From positions 7,591,001 through 7,655,000 of the forward strand of contig NZ_LT629750.1 in assembly GCF_900105125.1 (NCBI RefSeq): 64,000 nucleotides of DNA, in the 5' to 3' direction. Source of the stretch: Bradyrhizobium canariense. Its GTDB lineage: Bacteria; Pseudomonadota; Alphaproteobacteria; Rhizobiales; Xanthobacteraceae. Of the stretch, positions 54,968-62,986 are shown piece by piece. Below the pieces are notes generated by a model. It saw nothing but the letters and a program-made list of their open reading frames with translations. It had not been told where the DNA came from and ran no database searches. The translations under genes were made by a program, and so were the position numbers. Position 1 is the stretch's first letter. Each line of letters opens with the position of its first letter.

Positions 54968-56071
54968 TCACTTAGCCGGCACGACAATATTCTGTTCAAA
55001 TTCCTTCATCGCCGCAGCAGGCGACCGGCCGGCCTTTACCGCGGAATATACGATCGACAGTCGTTCGGCGACTTGCCGCCAATCGAATTTGAGTGCCTGG
55101 TGTCTGGCTCCATCTCGTCGCGAACGAGCCAGATCCCGGTCGGCGCAAAGCTGCTTGATCAACTCGAAGGCAGAGACGGCGTCACCCTCTGGAATCAGCC
55201 AGCCAGAGTCGTTGCTCATGTAATCGGGTATGCCGCCGATATCGCTCACGATCGCGGGTGTTCCGCAGGCAAGGCCTTCCAGCAACGAGTTGTTGGCGGT
55301 GGAGCCTTTGAGAGGCAGGAACAGCAGGTCAGCCTCTTGATACAGTTCGATAAGCCTGGCTTCGGGGATATGGGAGTGCAGGGTGAGGTTTGAGCAACCG
55401 GTAAAATAGGGAAATACATCGGGCCGAGTCACGACGTCGAATTGTATGTCGAGATCGTGGTGTCGTGCTTCGTCGATCACCCGATGCGCAACCTCCCAAT
55501 CTCTCATGTGTTCTCCGACGATAAGGACTCTCAGCTCGTCATGACGTGATTGACGTTCACCCGGCCGAAACCGCGCCGTGTCGATCCCGTGGGGAACATA
55601 GACGACCTTGTCCGCACCGAACCAGCGCTCGAAACTCGCTATTTCGCTTCTCGCCAGTACGATTGCCGCGTCGATGCCCTTGATCTCCTTGGCCTGAAAA
55701 TGCTCGAACCTCGGTGCAGTACGCTCGGCCGGCAAGTGGAAGGTGGCCACCAGCGGACAACGGAGCAAGCTTCGCCAGCGAAGCAGGAAATCCAACTGCT
55801 CGTCCCCGTATAGCACGTGCACCACGTCGGGGGGATTGACCATGCTTCCGGCCAGGAGTCGCTGTTCGGCCAACCGGTCTTCCAGCCGATAGTCCAGCAG
55901 GTAGGCATCGGTGTTGGCCACGCTGCTCCAGAGCTTCTTAACGACCCGCGACTTATTTCCGGTCAGCCGTTTTTGTTTAATGACTTTTGCGCCGACGGCA
56001 GACGCCAGGCGGTCATAGCCCCCGGAATCCGTGTGGTGATCCCACCGTTTGACTAAACACGTAATACGCAT
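54968..56071 (-). CDS. Glycosyltransferase, GT4 family
   Basis: A 367-residue GT-B protein. The N-terminal half includes [17 protein letters not shown] and [16 protein letters not shown]; the C-terminal domain has [26 protein letters not shown], and the donor site [35 protein letters not shown] with its conserved E-x7-E region. The donor and acceptor sugars are unknown. It is followed by rmlB on the same strand. Confidence 0.86.
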   Translation of the reverse strand: MRITCLVKRWDHHTDSGGYDRLASAVGAKVIKQKRLTGNKSRVVKKLWSSVANTDAYLLDYRLEDRLAEQRLLAGSMVNPPDVVHVLYGDEQLDFLLRWRSLLRCPLVATFHLPAERTAPRFEHFQAKEIKGIDAAIVLARSEIASFERWFGADKVVYVPHGIDTARFRPGERQSRHDELRVLIVGEHMRDWEVAHRVIDEARHHDLDIQFDVVTRPDVFPYFTGCSNLTLHSHIPEARLIELYQEADLLFLPLKGSTANNSLLEGLACGTPAIVSDIGGIPDYMSNDSGWLIPEGDAVSAFELIKQLCADRDLARSRRDGARHQALKFDWRQVAERLSIVYSAVKAGRSPAAAMKEFEQNIVVPAK

Positions 56072-56602
56072 GACAAACGATCAACCCGCTCGATCAGAAA
56101 GTGTTGGAGCCTCAGCGCCCGGCGCGCTCGAAATCAGCGCTACGCTGGCGACGATGAGACCAAATACCCTGGTGACTACTCCCGAGCCTGCCGCCGTCAG
56201 TGACCGAACGACCAGCGTTCGGTTGCTGCCCATGAAATTATCGAGCATTGGCGGCCGAGGGCCCAACAACGTTGTGCGCCATTTCAATAAACGAAGATCT
56301 TCATGCTCATGCAACGACCAACTTTATGTTTTATCCATCGGAGTGGATCAACTCATCCACTGTGAAATCTGACGCCGCCTGAATGATGATTGTTTCAGGA
56401 TGTGTCTGATTTCTTAATTACCAGCTTTGTCCGGCTGCTCTTCAAGTCACCGTATTTATTCCTGCCTGCCGCCCAATACGTCGCTTCACAAGTCCAGTCT
56501 CGCGCGTCGCTCCAGGCCCATTTACCTGCCCGCAATGGCACCGACTGTCGAGTACTTAATCGATTCAACCGATCGTATATTCCGGCTTGGTCAGTGCCGG
56601 TG
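56072..56602. other. Long gap between two leftward glycosyltransferase genes
   Basis: No certain gene in 531 bases. The best frame is minus-strand 56081-56314, whose later part (from an internal ATG at about 56230) reads MGSNRTLVVRSLTAAGSGVV followed by a hydrophobic stretch and then a stop; it resembles the first membrane segment of a flippase-type protein and could be a truncated relic. The rest (56315-56602) is AT-rich and featureless apart from the likely promoter of the gene ending at 54968. Confidence 0.35.
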
Positions 56603-57889
56603 TTATTTTGTGGCCCGTGGTTGTGCCGGCGAGAGCGGTAACCGCGATGTCGCGGTTTTCCTAAGCTCGCGGGACGCCACCAGCGTTTGTTCGAGCGCAG
56701 CCAGGATAGCCGTCTTGTCCCATCGCGAGAGTGCTATTTCCCGGGCGCCCTTGCCAAGGGCAGAACAGAGTTGGGGGTCACCGGCCAGCGTGCGTACGGC
56801 GGCCGCGAGCGCGTGCGTGTCGCCCGGCGGAATGACAAGGCCGGCGCCGGCGACTTCATTGGCCAGTCCCGTGTTCGGCCTGCTCATCGCAATCACCGGC
56901 CGGCCGGTGGCGAAAATGCCGCCGAGCTTCGACGGCAGCACCAGATCGGCCGCTTCGGCCTTCTGTGGAATTAAATGAAAATCGGCGGTTCTGAGCAGCT
57001 CCGCGAAGCGATCATCCGCCTGCAATCCCAGAAACTGAACATTGGTCAGGCCGGCTGCCAGGCCTTGCAGCGTGGCTTTGTGCGGACCCTCGCCGCACAG
57101 GACAAATCGAACATTCGGATCGCTCTGCTGCAACTCTCTGGCAGCCTCGATAATCAGATCGAGGCCCTGCTTGTTGGACATCGTCCCGGAGTAGAGGCCT
57201 ACGAAATCGGCATCTGCAAGATGAAGTTCTTTTCGGAAGCTCGTGGACCCGTCGCCGGGCGAGATTTGACTGGTGTCGGTCCAATTGCGGAATTCGCGGA
57301 TCTTCTCAGGGTCCACGCCCTTGTGCGCAAGGCGGTCGAGCATTTGCGGCGAGATCGTCGATACGCAGTCGAAGGATCGCAGGATCGCGCGTTCGACGGT
57401 GACCATTCTGCTTCGCAGGCCTTTGTTGCTGAGGATACCGAGATCGAATGCGGCGTCCACCTCGAAGTCCTGCACGTGAAGCCACGAAAATGCGCCGGTC
57501 CGGCGCGCGATCCAGGCGGTGAACGCTGCCGACATCAAGGATGGCGCGACCGAAAAAACCACGTCCGGCCGCCAGCGAAGCGATTCTGAAATGACCGGCC
57601 ACGCGCTCGTCAGCGCAAACGACGCATGATGGACGAGACGCTTGGCGCCCGTGGGCGTTTTGGGGACATAGATCGGTGATCGTTTGACGGATACGTTGTT
57701 GATCGTCTCGGCCTGGTAGCGCCAGCTGCGATACGCCCGCGGGATGTTCCATTCCGGATAATACGGGGGCGCGGTTACAACACGAACCTCATGGCCGGCG
57801 GAGGCGAGGGATTCGCACAACTCGGTATTGTACTTGGCCACACCTATTAGCTCGGGAGCGTAGTTAATGCCAACCAGCAGAATCCGCAT
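56603..57889 (-). CDS. wcaI: WcaI-type glycosyltransferase (GT4)
   Basis: A 428-residue glycosyltransferase of the WcaI group. Marks are MRILLVGINYAPELIGVAKY, VVTAPPYYPEWNIP, SWLHVQDFEVDAAFDLGIL and VFLYSGTMSNKQGLDLIIEA-like GLYSGTMSNKQGLD, then LVLPSKLGGIFATGRPVIAM. WcaI proteins usually add fucose or another hexose to the colanic-acid-type repeat unit. The gene is directly upstream (in expression order after a 435-base gap) of the leftward cluster. A palindrome lies 52 bases before its start. Confidence 0.9.
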   Translation of the reverse strand: MRILLVGINYAPELIGVAKYNTELCESLASAGHEVRVVTAPPYYPEWNIPRAYRSWRYQAETINNVSVKRSPIYVPKTPTGAKRLVHHASFALTSAWPVISESLRWRPDVVFSVAPSLMSAAFTAWIARRTGAFSWLHVQDFEVDAAFDLGILSNKGLRSRMVTVERAILRSFDCVSTISPQMLDRLAHKGVDPEKIREFRNWTDTSQISPGDGSTSFRKELHLADADFVGLYSGTMSNKQGLDLIIEAARELQQSDPNVRFVLCGEGPHKATLQGLAAGLTNVQFLGLQADDRFAELLRTADFHLIPQKAEAADLVLPSKLGGIFATGRPVIAMSRPNTGLANEVAGAGLVIPPGDTHALAAAVRTLAGDPQLCSALGKGAREIALSRWDKTAILAALEQTLVASRELRKTATSRLPLSPAQPRATK

Positions 57890-58324
57890 AAAGTAAAGCT
57901 CCGACCACCCATCGAGAAAACAACTAACCTGCTCGTCTGCCCCAACAACGTGTTGGGCGGTAACCCGACGGCGACCAGTTGGTAATTTTCATCCAGTCTA
58001 TTTTAAAGACGATATTCCTTGCCTGACGCGGTGGGCGATTCATCCTTTGTTGTGCAGCGATTCCGCTGAGAGTGCGCTGTTTGGCTGGTCGCAGCTATAA
58101 CCAACCCGACACGCTCGATCACATCATTTCCTTCAAAAGAGGACGTCAGGGCAAACATATTTACTTGTCCTTCACCCCTAACATTCCGCGCCTGCGAAGT
58201 AACACAATTCCGGCGACAGCGTTAACATTGCAGGCGTTTTGTTCGGCTGTTGGTTTCTATCCCGGTCGGCTCTGTCGCGCGGACGGTCGACGGCGGCGCA
58301 GGATGTTTTGTCAGGCGGTTCCGC
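57890..58324. other. Intergenic region with a 17-bp palindrome upstream of the WcaI-type gene
   Basis: CCCAACA-ACG-TGTTGGG is a perfect inverted repeat at 57941-57957, 52 bases before the start of the minus-strand glycosyltransferase gene; it is suitably placed for an operator. AT-rich sequence at 57980-58015 may hold the promoter. The plus-strand frame at 58072-58356 has no ribosome binding site or family features and is not called. Confidence 0.45.
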
Positions 58325-59830
58325 TCAGTAGGCTGTGGTCTGGCGGAGCGCCGTGACGATGGTCTGGAGGACAATTCTCAGGTCGAGTAACGGGCTCCAG
58401 TTATTGATGTACCAGAGATCGTGCTCGACGCGGCGCTCCATCTGCTCGATCTGAGTCGTCTCGCCGCGCAGGCCGTTGACCTGAGCCCATCCTGTCAGGC
58501 CCGGCTTGACGTGATGCCGGAACGCGTAATTTGCGATCACCTTCTCGTATTCGGAGTTGTGCGACGTGGCGTGGGGGCGGGGGCCAACGAGAGACATGTC
58601 GTCCAGAATTACGTTCAATAGTTGCGGCAGTTCGTCGATGCTGGACCGGCGCAGCCAGCGGCCGAGGCGGGTGACACGCGGATCGTTCCGGGTCGCCTGC
58701 TGGATCACGGGGCCATCTTCAAGAACGTGCATGGTTCTGAACTTGAAAATATTGAAGGCGCGGCCGTTGAAGCCATTGCGTTTCTGCAGGAACAGCACCG
58801 GGCCGCGTGAATCGAGCTTGATCAGCAGCGCGGTGACCAGCATCAACGGCAGTAACGTTATGAGGGCCGCCGTTGCCAGGCCGACGTCGAAGACGCGTTT
58901 GGCTGCAAGCTCGGCGCGCGTCATCGGCGCGCGCTGCAGTTCGGTTGTCCAGGTGCTTCCGACATTCGAGATCGGATGGTTCAGGAAGCGTGCCGCGCTC
59001 TCATCGGGGATCAGATGAACCGAGATCGGAAGCACAGCCAGCGCGCTCAGAATGCCGTCGATGGCGTGGCGATGCTGCCAGCCGATCAGAAGATAAATGT
59101 CTTCGATCTGCTCGCATTTCGCGAGCTCGATGACATCGGCGAGTTTCGACCGTAGCGAGCCGGTGATAACAAGCGAAGAAATCTCATCTTTCGATACCTC
59201 GCAGGTTTGGATGGGGTGATAGCCGTAGCGTCGCAGTTCGTTCAGCGGACGAGACGAAGCGTTCAGACCCCGTTCCGTAATAATGATGATCTTTTTCCGC
59301 GCGAACGAACCGTTGGCCAGCGCATGGGAAATCCGGTTTGCGACCAGATAGCGCCAGGACAACAGCGTCGCCAGTCCACCGGCGAAGAACAAGGTTGCAG
59401 CGCCGCGCGAAAATTCATTGCTGACCTTCAGCGTGAAGGCCACCACGGTAAGCGTGCCAAACACGCCACACCAGATGATGATCGTGTCCCTGGCCTGCCT
59501 GGTCAGCAGCGTCAGATTTTTCAGGCGGTAGTTCCGCCGGGCCGCCATCATCGCGGTAAAATTGGCGGCAACGATGATCCCGATCGAGAAGAAGGCTTTT
59601 TCGTTGTTGATGTCGCCCGTCGCTATCAAGTGATAGGTCAGGCTGAAGACGAGGCTCGCCAATACGATGAAGACGTAGTCGGCGACCAGGACAGAGTGTT
59701 CAATGAATTGGGGGCGGAGCAGCTCTTTCCAGGTTCTTCGCGGAATTTCGCCTGAACCAGGCGGAATCTCCATTGATGCCGCTTTTGCATCGGGCGGCGC
59801 GAGTCGCGAAAGACCCGGTACGTTACTCAT
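58325..59830 (-). CDS. wcaJ: Undecaprenyl-phosphate glucose phosphotransferase (WcaJ type), initiating enzyme of the locus
   Basis: A 501-residue polyprenyl-phosphate sugar-1-phosphate transferase. About four to five N-terminal membrane segments, a Rossmann-like middle region (IIIITERGLNASSRPL) and a C-terminal catalytic domain with KRVFDVGLATAALITLLPLM, FKFRTMHVLEDG, RVTRLGRWLRRSSIDELPQL and DDMSLVGPRPHA. It loads the first sugar phosphate, usually glucose from UDP-glucose, on undecaprenyl phosphate and so starts repeat-unit synthesis. The ATG at 59830 is preferred to the TTG at 59857. It is divergent from a small exported protein gene. Confidence 0.93.
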   Translation of the reverse strand: MSNVPGLSRLAPPDAKAASMEIPPGSGEIPRRTWKELLRPQFIEHSVLVADYVFIVLASLVFSLTYHLIATGDINNEKAFFSIGIIVAANFTAMMAARRNYRLKNLTLLTRQARDTIIIWCGVFGTLTVVAFTLKVSNEFSRGAATLFFAGGLATLLSWRYLVANRISHALANGSFARKKIIIITERGLNASSRPLNELRRYGYHPIQTCEVSKDEISSLVITGSLRSKLADVIELAKCEQIEDIYLLIGWQHRHAIDGILSALAVLPISVHLIPDESAARFLNHPISNVGSTWTTELQRAPMTRAELAAKRVFDVGLATAALITLLPLMLVTALLIKLDSRGPVLFLQKRNGFNGRAFNIFKFRTMHVLEDGPVIQQATRNDPRVTRLGRWLRRSSIDELPQLLNVILDDMSLVGPRPHATSHNSEYEKVIANYAFRHHVKPGLTGWAQVNGLRGETTQIEQMERRVEHDLWYINNWSPLLDLRIVLQTIVTALRQTTAY

Positions 59831-60058
59831 AAGATGGCCCTGATCTGCGGGTCGCAATATTAATTGGCTAATATTTCGCTAACTCGTTCTATCGATAATT
59901 TATCATATATTTTCAACTGGTTGTCACCCTTAACGTTACCGCTTAGGGCGATATTAAAGGTATTATGTTACTAAAAAGACTTCCGTTTGTTTCGAGAGCG
60001 CCCGAGTGTTAGTAATTGGCGCATCGATATGGTTCGATGAGCTTGGGGGAGCAGGTTG

Positions 60059-60307
60059 ATGGTTCGCAAGTTTGGCATCCTGGGCGTGTTCGCGGTCGGG
60101 TTGATGGTGAGCGCAAGTTCGGCCCTGGCGTTCGGGCCTGTGAACTCGCTCCAGCCGTCCGCTGTCGCGCAACGCGATGTTCTTGATGTGTCGTTTTTCG
60201 CTAGGCCATATCCCTTCGGCTTCACCGGCTGGGGACATTGCGTCCGGTACGTCGAGGTCGAAACCCGTTCGGGTCCGCGCCTTCGTCGGGTTTGGGTCTG
60301 CCGGTAA
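60059..60307 (+). CDS. Small exported protein of unknown function
   Basis: An 82-residue protein with a clear signal peptide (about residues 1-24, cleaved after SSALA), leaving a mature part of about 58 residues ending in YVEVETRSGPRLRRVWVCR with two cysteines. A GGGGGAG lies about 9 bases before the ATG at 60059; the TTG just upstream is less likely. No family is recognised. Small secreted proteins of this type are frequent in Bradyrhizobium. Confidence 0.65.
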   Translation: MVRKFGILGVFAVGLMVSASSALAFGPVNSLQPSAVAQRDVLDVSFFARPYPFGFTGWGHCVRYVEVETRSGPRLRRVWVCR

Positions 60308-60910
60308 ACGGCCGGGCTCAGCGCCTCAGACCAGGCGCTTCAGGATTGAGGTTATCGAAAGGCCGATGATCGGGCTTTCCCGCGGGCGCTCCGTTCGGGC
60401 GTGATCGTGCCTGATCCACTCCGACGCAATCCAGTCGGCACCCGCAAGTTCGAGACGGCTATCTGGCCTAGCTTGCGCCTGATACCACTTTTAGTTGAGT
60501 GGTCAGTCTTCGCACGGCCTAAAAATTCCCCTTGGAATTTTGCGAATCTAAATCCACGATGACACAAATAGAAAATAAAAAAATTGGGGCGGGTGCAGAT
60601 GGGGAGTTATGGGTACGCTCGTATGGGTGTCGTTGGGGATATGGGGCCTGATTAACTGCATTGTCGCAGCTCGCTTGGCCTCGCGGAATCGCCCAACGCT
60701 CAAGTGAGACATTCGCACGGCCTGGTTCGCTGCGGCAAAACGCAAGGACCAAAGAAGCCGGCTGCGGCCGTCTAACGCGCTGGAGAGCATTTTTCAGCCT
60801 GACATCTTATGTCTGGCACAGGACTGGCTCAGGAAATGTCTGGCACTGGTAATGTGTCGGCTACTGGAACTCGTGCCAGTCGCTCGCGTTAGTTAGATTG
60901 AGGCTGAACC
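60308..60910. other. Gene-free stretch with several inverted and direct repeats
   Basis: 603 bases without a credible gene. AGCGCCT (60320-60326) and AGGCGCT (60333-60339) form a hairpin 13 bases after the preceding gene. AAAATTCC-CCTT-GGAATTTT (60522-60541) is a perfect 8-bp inverted repeat flanked by A/T. An 11-base direct repeat, ATGTCTGGCAC, occurs at 60809-60819 and 60836-60846. The minus-strand frames around 60519-60790 lack start signals and I treat them as chance. The last 100 bases should contain the promoter of the gene at 60911. Confidence 0.4.
60814..60829 (+). promoter_or_regulatory. Candidate sigma-54 type (-24/-12) promoter
   Basis: TGGCACAGGACTGGCT has the GG-N10-GC core and differs from the TGGCAC-N5-TTGCT consensus at one base. 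It lies about 80 bases before the ATG of the small exported protein gene at 60911. No activator site or sigma-54 activator gene is nearby, so this stays tentative. Confidence 0.35.
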
Positions 60911-61156
60911 ATGCGCATATCGAAGCTGCTCTGGATCACTATGTTTGGTGTCTCGATGGGGAGCGGGACGGTTTGGGCACAGGGCACAAAGGATCCGTCG
61001 AATCCTGTCCCGAGCATGGTATTTCCCATTCGCCCGCGCGATGAACCAGCACCTTCAACCGCCGTTCCGAACACGTCGCACACCCGCCGCCAAGGGACGG
61101 TCCAGCTGCAGCCTATCTACCGGTACCCGGGCTATCGCGCCCGTGTCCGCAGATAG
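60911..61156 (+). CDS. Small exported Pro-rich protein of unknown function
   Basis: An 81-residue protein with a signal peptide (about residues 1-23, cleaved after TVWAQ) and a mature part rich in Pro, Arg and Thr, ending in YRYPGYRARVRR. TTGAGG lies about 7 bases before the ATG. No known family. It may be made from the sigma-54-like promoter upstream. Confidence 0.6.
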   Translation: MRISKLLWITMFGVSMGSGTVWAQGTKDPSNPVPSMVFPIRPRDEPAPSTAVPNTSHTRRQGTVQLQPIYRYPGYRARVRR

Positions 61157-61183
61157 GGACCGGTTCGCCGGGGGGCCCGCAAA

Positions 61184-61450
61184 TCAGTGCTTCGGTGCAG
61201 GCGGCACGGGTACCGGGACGTCGCCATTCTTTGCAAAGCAGTCGTTCACATAAGCCTGCCGGTCGCCGCTCATGGGTCCCGCCCCCGGACGCTTCCAGGG
61301 ATAAAGGATATAGGCATAGTGAACGCAGCGCTTGGCGACTTCGGCGCTTGGCGCCGCGAAAACTTCCACGGGGCGCAGCGGCACCGCCAGCGTTGCAATG
61401 ATTGCAAGCTTGGCCGCTCGTGAAATCGTGGAAACGGTCATTCGCTTCAT
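61184..61450 (-). CDS. Small exported protein of unknown function
   Basis: An 88-residue protein. From the ATG at 61450 there is a signal peptide (about residues 1-30, ending VEVFAAPSA) and a mature part with two cysteines (RCVHYAYILYPWKRPG; AYVNDCFAKNG) and a Pro-rich tail. The frame extends to 61498 but the later ATG gives a normal signal peptide. No family is recognised. It is convergent with the gene at 60911, 27 bases apart. Confidence 0.62.
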   Translation of the reverse strand: MKRMTVSTISRAAKLAIIATLAVPLRPVEVFAAPSAEVAKRCVHYAYILYPWKRPGAGPMSGDRQAYVNDCFAKNGDVPVPVPPAPKH

Positions 61451-61525
61451 TCCGTGCTGCCCAGTGGTCGTTCGCGCAGGCTTCAGTTGCCGCCGCACGG
61501 TAAGGCAGCTTCGTTAGGATCCGGT

Positions 61526-61888
61526 TTATCGGCGCGGTATCTGAACGAAGTCTTCACTGGTGGGATGCTGATCAAGCCGCCCGCGGAAGACGAACAAGCC
61601 CTTGTCCGTCGAGACAATGTCGCCAGGTTGCAGGCTGCCGTCATTGAGCGCACGCTCGCTCGCGACGTGCGCCTGATCTTCAGGCGAGGGGGCATACAGA
61701 TCGGGATGGCTCCTTCTTTCCGCGGCAACTTCCCTGGCTTTCCGCTTTGCCTCTTGCACCCTTACGAGCCATTCCTGCCGCGAGATTTCCGGCTGAACCT
61801 CGGGCTCGACGGTCGGGTCCGCAAGCGCATCCTGGGCCGCGCACGGTCTGGCGATGGGCAAGGATAAAAGAAGGCCGAAGGCAATCAT
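61526..61888 (-). CDS. Small exported protein of unknown function
   Basis: A 120-residue protein from the ATG at 61888: signal peptide (about residues 1-18, PIARPCAAQ cleavage region), a charged helical part (REWLVRVQEAKRKAREVAAE-like) and a C-terminal module SLQPGDIVSTDKGLFVFRGR. The frame continues to 62131, but the region upstream of 61888 looks non-coding and would bury the signal peptide. The PGDIVSTxxGxFVFxG motif recurs in small Bradyrhizobium secreted proteins, from memory; function unknown. Confidence 0.65.
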   Translation of the reverse strand: MIAFGLLLSLPIARPCAAQDALADPTVEPEVQPEISRQEWLVRVQEAKRKAREVAAERRSHPDLYAPSPEDQAHVASERALNDGSLQPGDIVSTDKGLFVFRGRLDQHPTSEDFVQIPRR

Positions 61889-62307
61889 TCTGGGCCAAGA
61901 GAACTCTCTCCGGCCAAAGCACGTGCCGGATGAACCGCACTTAAAATGGAGAAGTCCAGCCATTCGCACCCTTGCTCTCGAGAGACAGCAGACCTTTGCG
62001 GTGGGCGTATTCCCGATACTGCTAACGCAATTCCCGTGATTTTCATATGCCCTCGCGCTTGTGGGCTTGCTGATCGTGACCGCCATGCGGCGGGACTCCG
62101 TGCTCAAGCCGTCGCCTGCATTGAAACGCAATGATTAGGGCTTCCGAAGGAAGCCTTGACGGCCGTCGGAGGGAGACCGTGGGCCGATAACCGCTTCTTG
62201 CATGGGCTCGATCCGACCCACATCTATGGTACGCTTCAGTCCGGCCGGATCGCGCCAGCGCGCTTCGGCAGGGCCGTCCAATTCGCGGCGAATACGGAGA
62301 AACACCG

Positions 62308-62820
62308 ATGACGACAAATACAGAACGCGCCGTTCTGGCGGGAGGTTGTTTCTGGGGAATGCAGGATCTGATCCGTCGCAAGCCCGGCGTCATATCCACA
62401 CGCGTCGGTTATTCAGGTGGCGATGTCAAGAATGCGACCTATCGCAACCATGGCACCCATGCGGAGGCGATCGAGATTATTTTCGATCCCCGGGTCATGA
62501 GCTTCAGGGATATCCTTGAATTTTTCTTCCAGATCCATGATCCGACGACGCGCAACCGTCAGGGCAACGATATCGGAACCAGCTATCGTTCGGCGATCTT
62601 CTATACCAGCCCGGAACAGGAGCGGGTTGCGCGCGATACCATCGCCGATGTCGAGGCATCCGGTCTGTGGCCAGGCAAGGTGACGACCGAAGTCGCCGCC
62701 GTCGGTGACTTCTGGGAGGCCGAGCCCGAGCATCAGGATTATCTTGAGCGTTATCCGGACGGTTACACCTGTCACTTTGTCCGCCCGGGATGGAAACTTC
62801 CGCGGCGGATGGCTGGGTAG
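62308..62820 (+). CDS. msrA: Peptide methionine sulfoxide reductase MsrA
   Basis: A 170-residue MsrA, which reduces methionine-S-sulfoxide in proteins. The active site is GGCFWGMQ with nucleophile Cys14; further family motifs are [48 protein letters not shown] and [10 protein letters not shown] second cysteine in [11 protein letters not shown] near the C-terminus may be the resolving residue. No signal peptide, so it is cytoplasmic. It is a single gene followed by a strong terminator. Confidence 0.94.
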   Translation: MTTNTERAVLAGGCFWGMQDLIRRKPGVISTRVGYSGGDVKNATYRNHGTHAEAIEIIFDPRVMSFRDILEFFFQIHDPTTRNRQGNDIGTSYRSAIFYTSPEQERVARDTIADVEASGLWPGKVTTEVAAVGDFWEAEPEHQDYLERYPDGYTCHFVRPGWKLPRRMAG

Positions 62821-62865
62821 TTCGTTCAGCGGACGCTGCCGCCTACGCGTGCGGTTACATTATCA

Positions 62866-62897
62866 CGTCGTCGGCCTGAAAAGGCCGGCGGCGTTTT
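62866..62897 (+). terminator. Rho-independent terminator of msrA
   Basis: A 12-bp stem (CGTCGTCGGCCT with AGGCCGGCGGCG, two G-U pairs) is closed by a GAAA tetraloop and followed by TTTT (62894-62897), 45 bases after the msrA stop. Confidence 0.85.
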
Positions 62898-62986
62898 CAT
62901 ACCGGCAGGAGACAACGGACATATCGGCTTCGCAGCGATCTTGCTAACATCGTTTCCGGCAGGGATGGCGTCCGAGGAGTGTTGCG

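Noticed and set aside
58072..58356. 94-codon plus-strand frame between the WcaI- and WcaJ-type genes
   Set aside because: Arg/Cys-rich composition, no start signal, overlaps the 3' end of the initiating transferase gene on the other strand.
60519..60790. Overlapping minus-strand frames of 77-80 codons
   Set aside because: No start signals, Pro/Arg/Ser-rich composition, and they cover a region full of inverted repeats; treated as chance frames.
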